A DNA stretch of 64,000 nucleotides from Ophiobolus disseminans (lineage: Eukaryota; Ascomycota; Dothideomycetes; Pleosporales; Phaeosphaeriaceae): assembly GCA_010093685.1 (NCBI GenBank), contig MU006246.1:9614-73613 (forward strand), given 5' to 3'. Below the pieces are notes generated by a model. It had not been told where the DNA came from. It searched no databases and saw nothing but the letters and a program-made list of their open reading frames with translations. Positions 30,414-42,214 of the stretch are shown here, in pieces. The first letter of the stretch is position 1. Each line of letters starts with the position of its first letter. Position numbers and translations under genes: made by a program.

Positions 30414-31572
30414 TCTTGATACAAGTCCAGGTAGGTGTGTGATGTGAGATGGAAAGAACTTTGAACTGAGAAGTTGTGGCTGGAAGTATGCGTATCTGAG
30501 TATATGAGAGTAATGTATAGAGTAGGAAAATAAACCCACTCAAATAGACTTTCCAGCTCTACTTATCCCTCCCCTACTCCCCTCCTCCATGCAAAAACAC
30601 ACAAGTAATCCCAACCAGAGATCTCCCATATTTCCCTTGCATAAGCACCCGTCTCACAAAGCAGCCCCCCGCTTTACAAATCGTCTGCACGAAAGAGCTT
30701 CGCACGTAACCATAGGACCGCCAGTCCCACCAGGATGTTTGGTTGGCCGACGCACCTGAGACAGGGGTTGTAACGGACAAAGCAAGCAGGGTGCGTATGT
30801 CGTGGAGATGCTGTCTAAGCATTACTTACTCAGCCGGGCGGGTCGTGGCATAGCGCCCGATTAGGATTCCCGCAGTCTTGTCGTCTACCCAGAACAGGTT
30901 TAGTCGCGGCTCTGATTTTTAATCACGTTTCAAACCACCTTCTAAGCTACGTCATTTTAGTTTTGTTGAAATTCGCGCCGATGGTGTTGAGGCTTTTGTC
31001 CGCTTGGTAATTATGGTACAGCCGATGTAGAGCCACTTTTCGCGCGGCGTTGTCGGTCTTGTAGAACCTTCGAGCGACGCAACCTTCGAGCGACGCTTGC
31101 TTTGATGTACGGCTTTTGTGTTCAGTAATCGAAAATAAACTACAAGTCACGACACTACGGCGATGCACAGTTCCCAACACACAAACAACAGAATTCATGC
31201 TGATCTCAATATCTCCATTTTTCAACATCCCCAACTCGATGCGCTGCTACGTCGAACCCAGCAAATATATCCATCTAATCGTACAACCACAGAAGAGAAA
31301 AAAGACATACAGAAACTCCTCTTCGAGATGGGGCTACTCATAGCCAAAACGGGCGAACCCAGTACAAAAAGAAAGAAACGACTCCATGCTAAATGCACCC
31401 CTAGAACCCAAAATTTTGCGCTCGAGCCAGAATACTCGGGGTATCGTGATGCCCTTATACCAAACGCCATGCAATGCCGTAAATCTCCCATTCCCTTTAA
31501 CAAATGCATGTGAAAAAATTTCTCTCCTTTCAAGTAGGTAGGGAGGTGGTGTTTTCAAGCGCTGCGCCAAAT
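30414..31572. other. Intergenic upstream of the MFS gene and downstream of THO2
   Basis: About 1.16 kb with no supported gene. It contains a perfect 16-bp head-to-tail duplication, AACCTTCGAGCGACGC at 31065-31080 and again at 31081-31096. The segment 31200-31560 is AT-rich and is the likely 3' flank of THO2. Confidence 0.5.
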
Positions 31573-34500
31573 CTATCGACGTCGCTTTTGGTCTACATGG
31601 CCCTGGCCTTGGTCCTGCGGCTCGCGTCCTCGCTTGCGATCATCTGCGCTGCCGCCGCCACGGCTCCTACGTTCGTCGCGTCGTCCTTCATCGCGGGAGC
31701 CGCGCTCTCGTCTGCTGCTCTCACGAGACTCTCGAGATTCGCGGCCTGACTCGCGGTCACGTTCGCGTCGACCGGTCGCGTCTCGCTCCCCGCCACGCTT
31801 TTCGCGGCCACTGCCACGCTCGCGCTCGTGGCCTCGCTCTTCTCCTTCCGCACGAGGTGGACCATTGCGGCTGGTTCGCTCGTCTGGACGGCGGTCGGCT
31901 CGATCGGGTGAGCGGGATCGATCGCGTCCTGAGCGCTCTCCACGTCTGCTATCTCGGTGACCTCGAGGCTCCTGTCGGCTGTCATCCTGTGGTGCACCTT
32001 CCACCCGAGTTGGTGTGTTTTCCGTTCGATTACTCCTCACATGTTGACCCTCAACCCGCGCATTTGGTGTGGAGGAGTGGGTTGGTGGTGGCATCGGACT
32101 AGATGTGCCACCAGTTGGGTCCGGAGGGCCGTTGGCACGAGTCGCTCCACGGCCGCGCACAGGAGGGTTTTGCGGTGCAGCAGATCGATCGGTGGATCTG
32201 CTCTCCGGCACTGGTGCGTTTTGTGTTAACGTGCTATTGATTGCACCCAGAATAGGGTTCCGTCGCTCGCCAGCCCGAGGGCCTCGCTCGGTAGAGGCGG
32301 GTCCGGTTGGAGGTCCACGACTAACAGGCGAAGGTAGAGGGCCTTGAGGTGGTCGACCAGATCCCCCACGAGGCCCGCTTGGAACAATGTTTGTCTGTAG
32401 AGCGGGACCTGGTGTTGGCCGCTGTATGTTGTCCAACCGACTAGGGTGGATACCAACCGGCATAGACGCGGCAGGACCTGAAGGTGGAGTCGGTGTCGGC
32501 GGCTGCGATTGGGGAACAGGTCGATCGCCTGCCTTGGTCAGCGCCTGCGAGCCAACGTGAGGTGTGGTGTACGTACTACGCGGTCCTGAAGGCGGTGTCG
32601 GCTCTGCCGGTTGATTCAACCTTCCGTAGTTGGGATCTTGTGCTCGTGACGGTCGTGGTGGATGGAACATCTCTCGAGAAGCGCTAGCCGGCTGAGACGG
32701 CTCATTCCGTCCACCCCTGGGACCGGTTGGTGTGCTCGCAGTAGGGTCCTCCCGACGAGGATGCGGCGGTTGAGGTCCTCGTTCGTCGCGATGCTCACGA
32801 GGAGTATGGTATCCAGCAGGTGGGCGATCGTCCATATGTCGATCATCCACGCGACGGTCATCGCCTCGATGGGGTGACTGTGGTCGTGTGCCACGATCTC
32901 GACGGGTGTCGCGATCAGACCTCAGAGGATCCGGTCTAACGTGATTTGCTTGGTTGATTATGGCTGCACGTGCTGGATTCACAGTGGGACCTTCGGTTGC
33001 CGGAGAAAGAACAGCTGGTGCTTGCCGTGAGCCTCCATGATCGTTCCGATCACCACCCTGATGAGAATGGAGAGAAGTCATGTCTCGACGATGTGGGGTG
33101 TGCTCATGAGCAAGTGATGAGCTCGATGGCATCCGCCGAGGCTCTATTGTAGAAGGCGGTGCAGCATGCCCTCGAGAGTCAGGCCGCTCGCGTTGGTCTC
33201 GTGGGTCTCGTTGATCTCGTGTATCCCTTGGCTCCCATCTAGGCGGTGGCTGGACAGGCAGGCCTCGTGTATTATGTGGCGGTGCCCGCATTGCCCGATC
33301 GTCGTAGTCCCTAAGATCTCGTGGAGGCCAATCTCGTTGCTCTGGTGCAAGACTCATGCGGTCAGGAGTCCTACCGCCTTGCCCAGGTCGTCCATGGCGA
33401 CCTGGCGATGCTTCACGCGGACGTAAAGGATCACCACCACGGTCGGGACGTCCATAATCGTTCTGCAAGCCTCTGCTGTCATAACGGCTGTGGGGGCCAT
33501 GGTCCAAAGGTCGCTCTGGACCAGGACGCTCGGGCTGTCGTGGCCTTGCTGGTTGCGAGTCAGGCCTGGAAGGCAATCCGTGCGCAGGTCGGCCAACACT
33601 GGGCTGAGGCGTATGCCTGCCGTCTGGACGAGGCGGCACAGACGCGGTGGAAGGTACTGGTGTGTTTCCAGAAGGTCTCGATGTCTCCCTTTCCTGTTGC
33701 GACGGAGTTGCTGTCCTCGATTCGTGCAACTTCGGCACTGATCGTATGGCTTCGCGAACAATGGCAGGCAGTGCCTGTGTCGCAGATGCTGGGGCAGCAT
33801 CGGATTTGTCTGCTGAAGATCGTTGGATACCATTTCTGCGTCGAGTAGTCAGCGTTGTGCTTCTTCTGGTCTTCTGTCGGTGCCACTTACGTGTCTGGTC
33901 GCGGTTTGAAAGCAGGTGCCGTTAGCTTCAACTTTGTTTCTTGTGACGAGGGAGTGTTGGACCGCTCTGGTGCAGCTGCGCTCGTACCGTTGACTGGTGC
34001 AGGTGTCGGAGTTGGAGTAGCTTCAGGCAATTCTGGGAGCTGTCGTACATTAGTGTGGATCTTCGTCGTTAAAGCGGGGGAACTTACATTACGGAACTTC
34101 TGCTCCGACTGAAAGTTCTTGTCAAAGTCCCTGAACACGACAAGACTTGAACCAGCTGACAACTGGATGTCCTGTCGCTCGTCGTTCTTTGAGATAGATT
34201 CAATGATTTGCTTCAGCTCTAGAGCCATGGGTTTGACCTTGGGGAAGCTTCCCTGGCATGCCAAGAGAATGACGAGCGAATTGCGGATTTGCTGAAAGTC
34301 ACCCGTCTCGAGGCAGCCCTTGAGAGCGGTGAAGAGTGCCTTGTGCCACTTAAGGAGAAGAGCGCAGAACTCGTCGTAGCTTAGATGCTCGGTCGGGTTA
34401 CGATCAGCGTCAAATTTCCGACCGAATCCAGGAAGCTTCTTGTCTGGACCCAAGGCGGATTTGGCATACGCATCGTCCTTGTTATCATGCCATTTGAACA

Positions 34501-37500
34501 ACTCTCGCAGTATGCTGTTGATGAAGCGGCCAAAGGTCAGCGACTCATCGTCTGAGTACATGCTGATAAAGCAAGCCAACTTGTTCGGATTGAATAGCAG
34601 GTCCAGTAGCTTGATGGTGCGGAAGCCCGGGGTTCCAGAGCTGTGCATAAACTTCAGCATAGCAGCAGCAAACTGTGCATCCTGCAGCGACATGCGGCTT
34701 CGTGGCATGAAGCAGTCTTGAAGAAGTGCGCTGTGGAGCGCATCAGACTGTGTGCCAATCATCGCAACACCCTCGAACCACCGTCGCATCTCGGCACGCA
34801 AATGGTTCTGGGTCAGTCTACTCGCTAGTACAAGTTCTTGTTGTTCCACCTTCAGCTTCGCAATTTCGATTCGGGCATCGCGCATGTCGTCGGTGTCCTT
34901 GCGAGGAATGTTTGAGTTGTAGCCACGGCGCTCAGGAACAGGCGGAGACAACTTCTTCTGTTGATGTGCAATGCCGCTCTCGTATTGCTCTTTGAAACCA
35001 GTGTCATCGACGTCCGGCAGCGAGAGTTGCCAGAAGGTAACATAAAAGGATAGACACGGATGTTCGCCAAAAGTATCCGGTAACCCAGCCTGCATTCGTT
35101 GCACCAAAGCTGTTATGGCGGGGTTGGCAACATCGTGAGAAGTCTGCTCACCAGCAGGGTGTAAGATGCTTTGGACGAGCTCACTACTCTCTAGCGTGTC
35201 CTTCATCTCGACGTCTGCTGTGGCTGTGTCCAATCCATTAGGAGTCGTGCCGAAGCCGTTGGTAGTAGGCTTCTCATCGACCCCTCCCATGGCGACATCG
35301 CCATTCGACTGAGGCTCGGTACGTGCATGCGCAATGCGCTCCTTTGTTCTGAACTCGTTCGCCTTGGCGGCTATGCTAGTGCGAGTAATTGTAAAAGCGA
35401 TGTCAGGCTCCACGTGGTAAGCGGAAACCAGTTCGACCGGTCCCGGAAACAGCTGGTCAAAGTCCTCTACGGCGATAAATGTATGCAAGAACTCAATGTA
35501 CTGCATCAGAGTCGAACGCATCTTGTCGAGGTTGAAGAGAAGCACCTTGTCGGGCGTATCTCGTTGATCATCGCGGTATACGTAGGCGTCGACATGCTGG
35601 GCCAATGCGATGAGAATTTGCGCAGCGAGTCCGCTGTCTTTGAGATATCTCGCGAAGCGTCGAGCGGAAGATCCGTGCCTATGTCGGTCGTCCTGATGGT
35701 GGTATATGAGGTTCCAGGTTCGCAGCATCGGGCCAGCGCAGAGAGACAAGATCATCGACTCAGAAAGAGTGCCATAGATGGCGATTCCGCCTGTGAAGCG
35801 AATCAGTTGCTCCAGGACATCGAGCATGAACAGTTCGCCCTCTGGCTGTAACAACTGATGTGCAATGAACTGCAGCACAGGCGTTGGGTCCATGAAGGCA
35901 TGTCTCTGGTAGGCTTTGCCAACGAACGTTGCAATGTTCTTCAACCAGCCCGCAGAAAGCATGCCATCGTCCTGAGTACTACCTTTCGTTGGTGAAACGA
36001 AGAAGCTCACCAACGTCCAGTTGAGGACATCGTACCCGAGGACTGTGAGATACTTGACGCACTCTACCAGGGTGTCGATCATGTTGGGGTAGTTGATGAG
36101 GCGCTTCAAAGTCAACTGGAAAACAATTCCCGGACTTGAATATGACAGTTTGGCGATCTTTCGGCCATACTCTTTTGTGTTTTTCTTAGCCACTCGGCCC
36201 AGATCGTAATTGGTCGCGGCTTTGACTTGCTCAAACACGGCCCTCAAAGACGCAGGTTTGGTGCTGCTGAACCACTGCTGGTAGATTGTGTACCGGGTCG
36301 CCGTGTGGAAGTGCTTGAACACGCCCCATACTTCGTTGATGATTCCAGGGTTCTTGCTCGTGAAGGAGAGCGCCGGAGCTACAAATATGGCGCAGAAGTC
36401 CGACCAGCGCTTCCGATTTGCGTCAGAAGTGTCGTCGGCCAAGCTCTTTTTTCCGATGCGTACAACCTTCGTCAATAGGACAACGTCCTTGCCGCATTCA
36501 GGACCTAGTAGACCCAGGAATGACGTGCAAAACTTGATCACATCACCGGCTTCCTGACAAACGGGAATATTATCGACCCAGTCTTCCCAGTAGAACCTAT
36601 AGTCAATGCTATCACCAGCGTCCCGTAAATCTGGCTTGGCCCATCGGAGCGTCCGGCGCGGAGTGAAGTCGCTCGGTCGAGAGTTTGTACGTAGCCCTAC
36701 GCCCTTTGAGGTGACAGCGATATGGTCTGCAGGGATGGGTCGGGTGGCTTCGTAGACTTTGCTCAGCGAGTGGTGAGCTACCCGGTTGACGAACTCGTGA
36801 AGATCGGAGTATACGTCCAGTAACCAAGGATGGCGACCCAAGATAAACAATGCTTCTGGTAGGGCACCAATACACAGCAAACTCTTGAGAAGGGTATACT
36901 TCTGATCGACTGGCTCAGGCAGAGCGCTCTTCTTCTCTGTAGCCTCGTCAGATTTGGCAGGTGTGCTTCGTTCTGACTCAGGCTTCGACGCTGTCTCCCG
37001 GAGACGATTCACGGCCGGCGGTCCAAGAGGGCCATCATCAGGCAGTGCGCCAGCCATGGTAAGCGCGTTACGAACAGTTCCGCGCTCCTTTTCTTCCTTC
37101 TCTTTCTTTGCCTTCAGCAGCCTCTCTTTATGCGCCGGCATATCTTCCTCGAGCGGATACAGGTGAGGATACAGGTCCAGTATCGAGATGAAGCCAATCT
37201 TGATCAGAAGCGCAGCCAGATGGATGAGGTTGTCGGGAAGGAAGTCGGACGGGTCACGGGCGTCAGAGGCATAGAAGCGGAGCTTGAAGCCGAGGAGTTG
37301 TGCTGCAACGTCGTTGCTCGGAGGAGGTAGAGTCTTGGTTTGTGCGACCCACTCGTCTGCCCACTTTCGAGCAGCCTGTTGCTTAGAGAGGGTTGCACCC
37401 TCTGCAGGTATCGTATGGTCCGGTTGTCGATTGTCCGCAGTGATGCGACGGGCGCCGAGTTCGAAGTATGCCTGGATGCCGTTACGCTCTCCGAGTTCTC

Positions 37501-38692
37501 CGACACGCTGCCAAAACTTTCGGTCTCGGTGCTCCCGTAAGCGCAGCTGCACTTCCCTCTCTTCGTCGGAATAGTACCATTGCGGCGAGTCGGGATGTGC
37601 CCACTGAGGCAGTGTCGTAACGTCTGGCTCGACCCACTCGAAGCCATCGAGGCCGCGAAGCTCTGGCCACCACGCAGTGGACCGGAGGAACTTTACAAAA
37701 AACTTTCCGTGCTTGACCAGAAGGTTGGCGAAGACATCGAGTGTAACGTCAAGCACCCTGCCAATGTCGAGATCGAAGGCACCGATGAGGGCGTTCACGC
37801 GCTGGTAGGTCTCGCTGACGACTTCCTGGGTGGGCGGTTCGCTGTTCACTGTGGTGAAGTACTCGGTCATGAGCTTCGAGTATCCCTCGGTCTCTTCGCG
37901 CAGGAGGTTGTAGTTGGACTGTCGGTAGAGCGCATGGGTGGCTTTGCGGACGGCCATTTTGCTGAAGCTGTCGCGCACGAGGCCCAGGCTGCCTAGCAGA
38001 TCGCTTTCGAGCTCAGCGCGCATGCGGGACACGTCGATGTCCGTGGCCAGGAGCATCTGGTGCACAAGGGCCTGTTTCTCCTTGTCCTGCGTCAACGAGC
38101 TCAACGTGTCCAGGAAAGTCGAGACCGGGTCGACATCGTCGCCAGAGGGAGCAGCGATGATGTCCCGCACTATTGACCCCAGCTCGCCGGCGCCCATCTG
38201 GCGATCAATGGCGGCTTCGATGATTTCGTGGAACACGACGGACAGGGTGAGCACGTCGCCATGTCGCTGAGCCGCCAGCGCAGCCTGTACCACGGCGCCG
38301 CGCGCCTCGCCATTCCAGCGGGCCACCCGTTTCGGGGTCAGGTACTCGTTGCTCTCGGGGACGTCTCGTGTCGGGGTGCGTGCAGCGGGCTGGTGGTTCG
38401 GCGGCGCAGGAGCAGAGGGGCCAGATGGTACCGGCCTGCTCGACTGGAAGCCGTTCGCGGGCGGAGACATGGCCGTCGGCGATGCGTGCGACGACACACT
38501 CGGGCTCTGGGGGACGCGCCCGTTGTTGCGGCTCTGACGGCGGTCTCCTCCTCGGCCTCCGCCGCCGCCTCCACCTCCGCGGGGGCTGTTTTGCTGCTGC
38601 GACATGCGTAATGATTCGGGCCTATGCGGCGACGGCCGCGGGTCGTCCTGTGAGTATTGGCGATCGGGTCGCTTGCGCTTCGGCGGTGCCAT
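31573..38692 (-). CDS. THO2: THO complex subunit 2 (Tho2)
   Basis: Two exons on the minus strand, 38692-33891 and 33835-31573, joined by a 55-bp intron (GTAAGT to GACGCAG, GCTGAC branch point), about 2354 residues. Tho2 is the scaffold of the THO/TREX complex, which couples transcription elongation to mRNP assembly and export and prevents R-loops. Residues about 130-1530 form the helical Tho2 body, with family blocks near SSPGIVFQLTLKRLINYPNM, LLNPEGEL-type central segments, and HPCLSFYVTFWQLSLPDV late. The N-terminal 110 residues and the whole second exon are disordered; the latter is Arg/Ser/Pro/Asp-rich (RRGERSGRDRSRSPDRADRR), like RNA-binding tails. A 48-bp stretch at 34040-34087 has intron signals and a length divisible by 3, so the mature protein may be 16 residues shorter. 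Confidence 0.92.
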
Positions 38693-39188
38693 GATGGTGC
38701 TCTTCTCTTAGAGTTGAGAGACCGGCGCGGTCGAGGGTTGATGGGAGATGTGTGAGACCATCCACGGGATCGTGGGGGCCTGTATGGGAAGGGGAGTCGC
38801 AGGGTGAATCCAGCAATGTACTGGAAGCAGAAGGCACAGGCCGCGGTTGATGGGCGCAGCACTGGATGGTCGCGTTGCTTTTGGGCGCGGTTGATTGAAC
38901 ATGTGTCTGAGAAGCACGCGGCTCTGCGATAGCTTGAGATGGTGATCTGTGCTCAGCGCACGGACACCTGCTCGCGTTTGGCATTTGGCCCAGTCATTGT
39001 GGAAAGCAGCAATGGGTTCAATAGTCTGAAGTTATACAGGCACAATTTTCAAACTACATCGTTGCATATCATTTAAGGATAGTCAATGCAAGGAAGCCAC
39101 GGTGTAGCAGGCGAAATATTGCTTCATTTCGTTGCCAGGTCTCAAATCTAAAGGAGCGACCAGACCTATACTACTTCTGCGACCTGAT
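38693..39188. other. THO2 promoter and HEM1 3' flank
   Basis: About 500 bp between two minus-strand genes. The THO2-proximal part (38700-38990) is GC-rich and shows no TATA box; 39000-39120 is AT-rich. No gene seen. Confidence 0.5.
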
Positions 39189-41162
39189 CTAAGCAGCAGC
39201 AGCAACCGCCTGTGCGGTAGCCTTGCGCTCGTTCTCCAGAACAGCCTCCAGCACACCAGTGGCGCCCTGGCCAGCCTTGAGCTCCCTCAGCACATTGTCC
39301 AATTCGAGCTGCTCATCTGTCCAGAGAGGCTCCTCGGCCTCGGCGCCCTCGACTCCGACGCCAATAAAACCGCCCTTCGCAGCCCACTCGCTGGTGCGCT
39401 GGATGCCCAACTTGTTCCAGACGGCATCGACAGCTTCAACGAGGTGTTCGCGGTACTCGCGCACATGGCCGGGTGTCGGAGTAATCCGGAGACGCTCCTG
39501 GCCGACAGGAACGGTGGGGTAGTTAATGGCCTGGACATAGATGCCCCAATCTTCGAGAAGGAGATCAGAGGCCTTCCTCGCGACTTCTGCGTTCCCGACG
39601 AGCACGGGAACAATGTGGCTAGGGTTAGGAATGACCGGAATGTCTTTGGCGCTCAACGCATCCTTGACCGCACGAGTGTGCAGCTGCTGAAGGCGCCTGT
39701 CGCCCTGGTAGTTGGCCTGGTATTCAATGGCGGTCTTAGCGCCTGCCATAGTCGCCGGGGGAAGAGAAGTGGTGAAAATGAAACCAGGTGCAAGAGACCT
39801 GATCGTGTCAACGAGCTTAGCAGAACCAGCAATATAGCCACCAACACAGCCATATGCCTTTCCAAGCGTGCCAGTAATGATATCCACGCGGTCCTGGATG
39901 GTTCCCTGGGGCCTTCCGGCCTTGTGCGCTTGATAGTCGAGGTGCTCAGCAACACCAGCGCCGTGTGGTCCGTACATGCCGACAGCATGGACTTCATCCA
40001 AAAAGGTAATCGCGCCGTACTTTTCCGCCAAGTCGCATATGCCCTCGATAGGACCAATCGAGCCGCACATGCTGTATACACTCTCAAAGGCAATAACCTT
40101 GGGGTGTTCGGCAGGAATTGACTGCAGCTTTGCTTCGAGATCAGCAAGGTCGTTGTGCTTGAACACCAGCTTCTTTGCGCCGGAGTGACGAATGCCTTGG
40201 ATCATGGAGGCGTGGTTTAAGCTATCCGAAAGAATGACGCAGTTTGGCAATTTGCTCCCCAGGGTCGCCAGAGTCGCGTCGTTGGCTACATAGCATGAGG
40301 AGAAAACCAGTGCCGCCTCCTTGGCGTGGAGCTTTGCAACAGTGTCCTCCAGGGCTACTGCATGCTGGTTGTGTCCAGAAATGTTCCTTGTGCCTCCAGC
40401 GCCGGCTCCGTAATTGTCGAGGGTTTCGTGCATGGACTTTAGCACATGCGGGTTGCGCCCCATGCCGAGGTAATCGTTAGAGCACCACACAGTGACCTTC
40501 TCTTCCTTGGACGCCAAGTGAGCACGTGGGAATTCCTTCGCCATGCGATTGATATTGTTGAAGTAGCGGTACGACTTGTCCTTGTGCTTCTTATCCAGCT
40601 CGTTGTGGTAGAATCCCTCATAGTCGAATTTGGTGCCATGGTGCGCATTCGGGGTTGCGAGGTGGGCTGGCTTAGCGGTCGCCGGCTTCTGCGCAGTAGG
40701 TGGGAGAGGTGCTAGACCTGCCAAATTATTAGCGACACTGCAGTCTGCAATGAAAGCACCGTGCTTGGTGTTCGGCACCCACGACGCAATGATGCCGTGA
40801 GCGAAGAAGCGTGTCGTACCTTGCTTGCCCCTCAGATTTTCAATGTCAATGGCCTGAGCCTCCTTGGGCGTCGAAGTATGCAACTTGGCACGATTTACGC
40901 GGGAGTGGTAAGCCCGCACTCCGCCGAAAGCTCCGGCAAGAGCGCTGTTGCCGCTACGAGCGCTTTGGACGGCAAGCGCCTTGCCCATAATGGGGCAACG
41001 GCGGCCTAGAACTTGGAGGTTAGACATGCTCCCAGCTCCAGGAGAGACATCGTGGCCGGCGGCGGTCGTGGAGAGCGAGCGGAGAGTGGCGGGCGACGTC
41101 TTCGAGAGGAACGGGCACATGGTCCTCGACTGACGGAGCAGAGCCTCCATGGTGGTATTCAA
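39189..41162 (-). CDS. HEM1: 5-aminolevulinate synthase, mitochondrial
   Basis: A single exon of 657 residues. The PLP enzyme condenses glycine with succinyl-CoA in the mitochondrial matrix, the first step of heme synthesis. The N-terminal roughly 110 residues are a Ser/Arg/Thr-rich targeting region with two Cys-Pro heme-regulatory motifs (RTMCPF at about 14-19 and RRCPIM near 54). The catalytic core has KVTVWCSNDYLGMGRNPHVL, GAGAGGTRNISGHNQHAVAL, TFLDEVHAVGMYGPHGAGVA and the PLP lysine in DIITGTLGKAYGCVGGYIAG near residue 435. The core ends with RLRITPTPGHVREY, followed by a roughly 100-residue tail common in fungal forms. The CP motifs suggest that heme limits import or activity, as in other ALAS proteins; that is inference here. 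Confidence 0.96.
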   Translation of the reverse strand: MNTTMEALLRQSRTMCPFLSKTSPATLRSLSTTAAGHDVSPGAGSMSNLQVLGRRCPIMGKALAVQSARSGNSALAGAFGGVRAYHSRVNRAKLHTSTPKEAQAIDIENLRGKQGTTRFFAHGIIASWVPNTKHGAFIADCSVANNLAGLAPLPPTAQKPATAKPAHLATPNAHHGTKFDYEGFYHNELDKKHKDKSYRYFNNINRMAKEFPRAHLASKEEKVTVWCSNDYLGMGRNPHVLKSMHETLDNYGAGAGGTRNISGHNQHAVALEDTVAKLHAKEAALVFSSCYVANDATLATLGSKLPNCVILSDSLNHASMIQGIRHSGAKKLVFKHNDLADLEAKLQSIPAEHPKVIAFESVYSMCGSIGPIEGICDLAEKYGAITFLDEVHAVGMYGPHGAGVAEHLDYQAHKAGRPQGTIQDRVDIITGTLGKAYGCVGGYIAGSAKLVDTIRSLAPGFIFTTSLPPATMAGAKTAIEYQANYQGDRRLQQLHTRAVKDALSAKDIPVIPNPSHIVPVLVGNAEVARKASDLLLEDWGIYVQAINYPTVPVGQERLRITPTPGHVREYREHLVEAVDAVWNKLGIQRTSEWAAKGGFIGVGVEGAEAEEPLWTDEQLELDNVLRELKAGQGATGVLEAVLENERKATAQAVAAAA

Positions 41163-42214
41163 TGGCGCAGGAAGTGAAAGAAAAAGTTGTGCTTTGATGC
41201 AAGGTGTGTGCGATTCTAGGTGTGTGAGGGGCGAGGGAGAAGAAGAATGGTTCGGAAGATGTCAGATACGACAGAATTCATTCATATGTGGAACATGATC
41301 GGAGTCCTAGTGCAGCGGAATTGTCGGGCTGGAAATGCGCGCATTGTAATTGGCCACCACACGCTAAGATACATGATGCCGACGGCACATGTCAATCTAA
41401 TCCCAAATTGTTCCAGAGCTTATGGGATGATCCCTTGTGGGGTACCGAAGTGTGAAACTTGTAATAACCGTTTTACCACATGCCAGATGTCGTGTGACTG
41501 CACCAATAACGTGTTCTTAAGAGTACCAATGGGCTTTGTGCTTCACTCGCAGTATGTTTGGCTACGTGACCCTCGTTAATCTGCAAGTAGGTAGTGGGTA
41601 TGGCCTGCACAAAGTTTTAGTCCGACGACCCTAATGTACTCCGCATTCCCGTACTACCGGTCAAAGGAGATCACTCGGAGCCGCTGCCCGTTCGCTCTAC
41701 ATTGCATATTGACCAATGCTTGCAGCAGTATTTTAGCAAGTAGCCTCCTGATCGAGAACATTTCCCAAAGTAAGCTGGAGTGGTCAGCGCATGTAGAAAT
41801 CGACAAGATGCCGCATCACCGTAACTTTGGTCGCCGATGCACGCCGACATGCCGCTCTTACATGATTCATGTCAATCGGCAACGTTGTACAGGCAAACTA
41901 GTACCAGATGGATGTGTCATGAAGAAAAAACTCTCTGGGCTCATAGTTCATCAGTAAGGTCCAAGGGAAACCGACAAGTGTCAATATGAGAAGAGGATAC
42001 GACGCGCAGCCAACGTCCTGCTCCCGAAGTTGGACAAAAGAAGCAATAGTATGAAGTGGGTATCTGTATCAAGCACTTCTAAGTTCTAACGCCTGTTCAC
42101 CGCTGTGACTGTCACCAAGACAGCACCCTAGCAATTCCTCGCATATGCTGGAGGAAATAAGCAATAAACAACAATCCACACACATTACCCAGCTCAACAG
42201 TTTGTCGCTTGCAT
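41163..42214. other. Intergenic between HEM1 and the DUF7607-like gene, no gene recognised
   Basis: About 1.05 kb. Open frames of 119 and 107 codons on the + strand (41220-41579, 41634-41957) have no domain, an irregular composition and no intron context, so I do not call genes. The 41163-41300 part should be the HEM1 promoter. Confidence 0.45.

Noticed and set aside
41220..41957. Two + strand frames upstream of HEM1 (119 and 107 codons)
   Set aside because: Different frames, no domain, cannot be joined into a sensible gene; probably promoter sequence.
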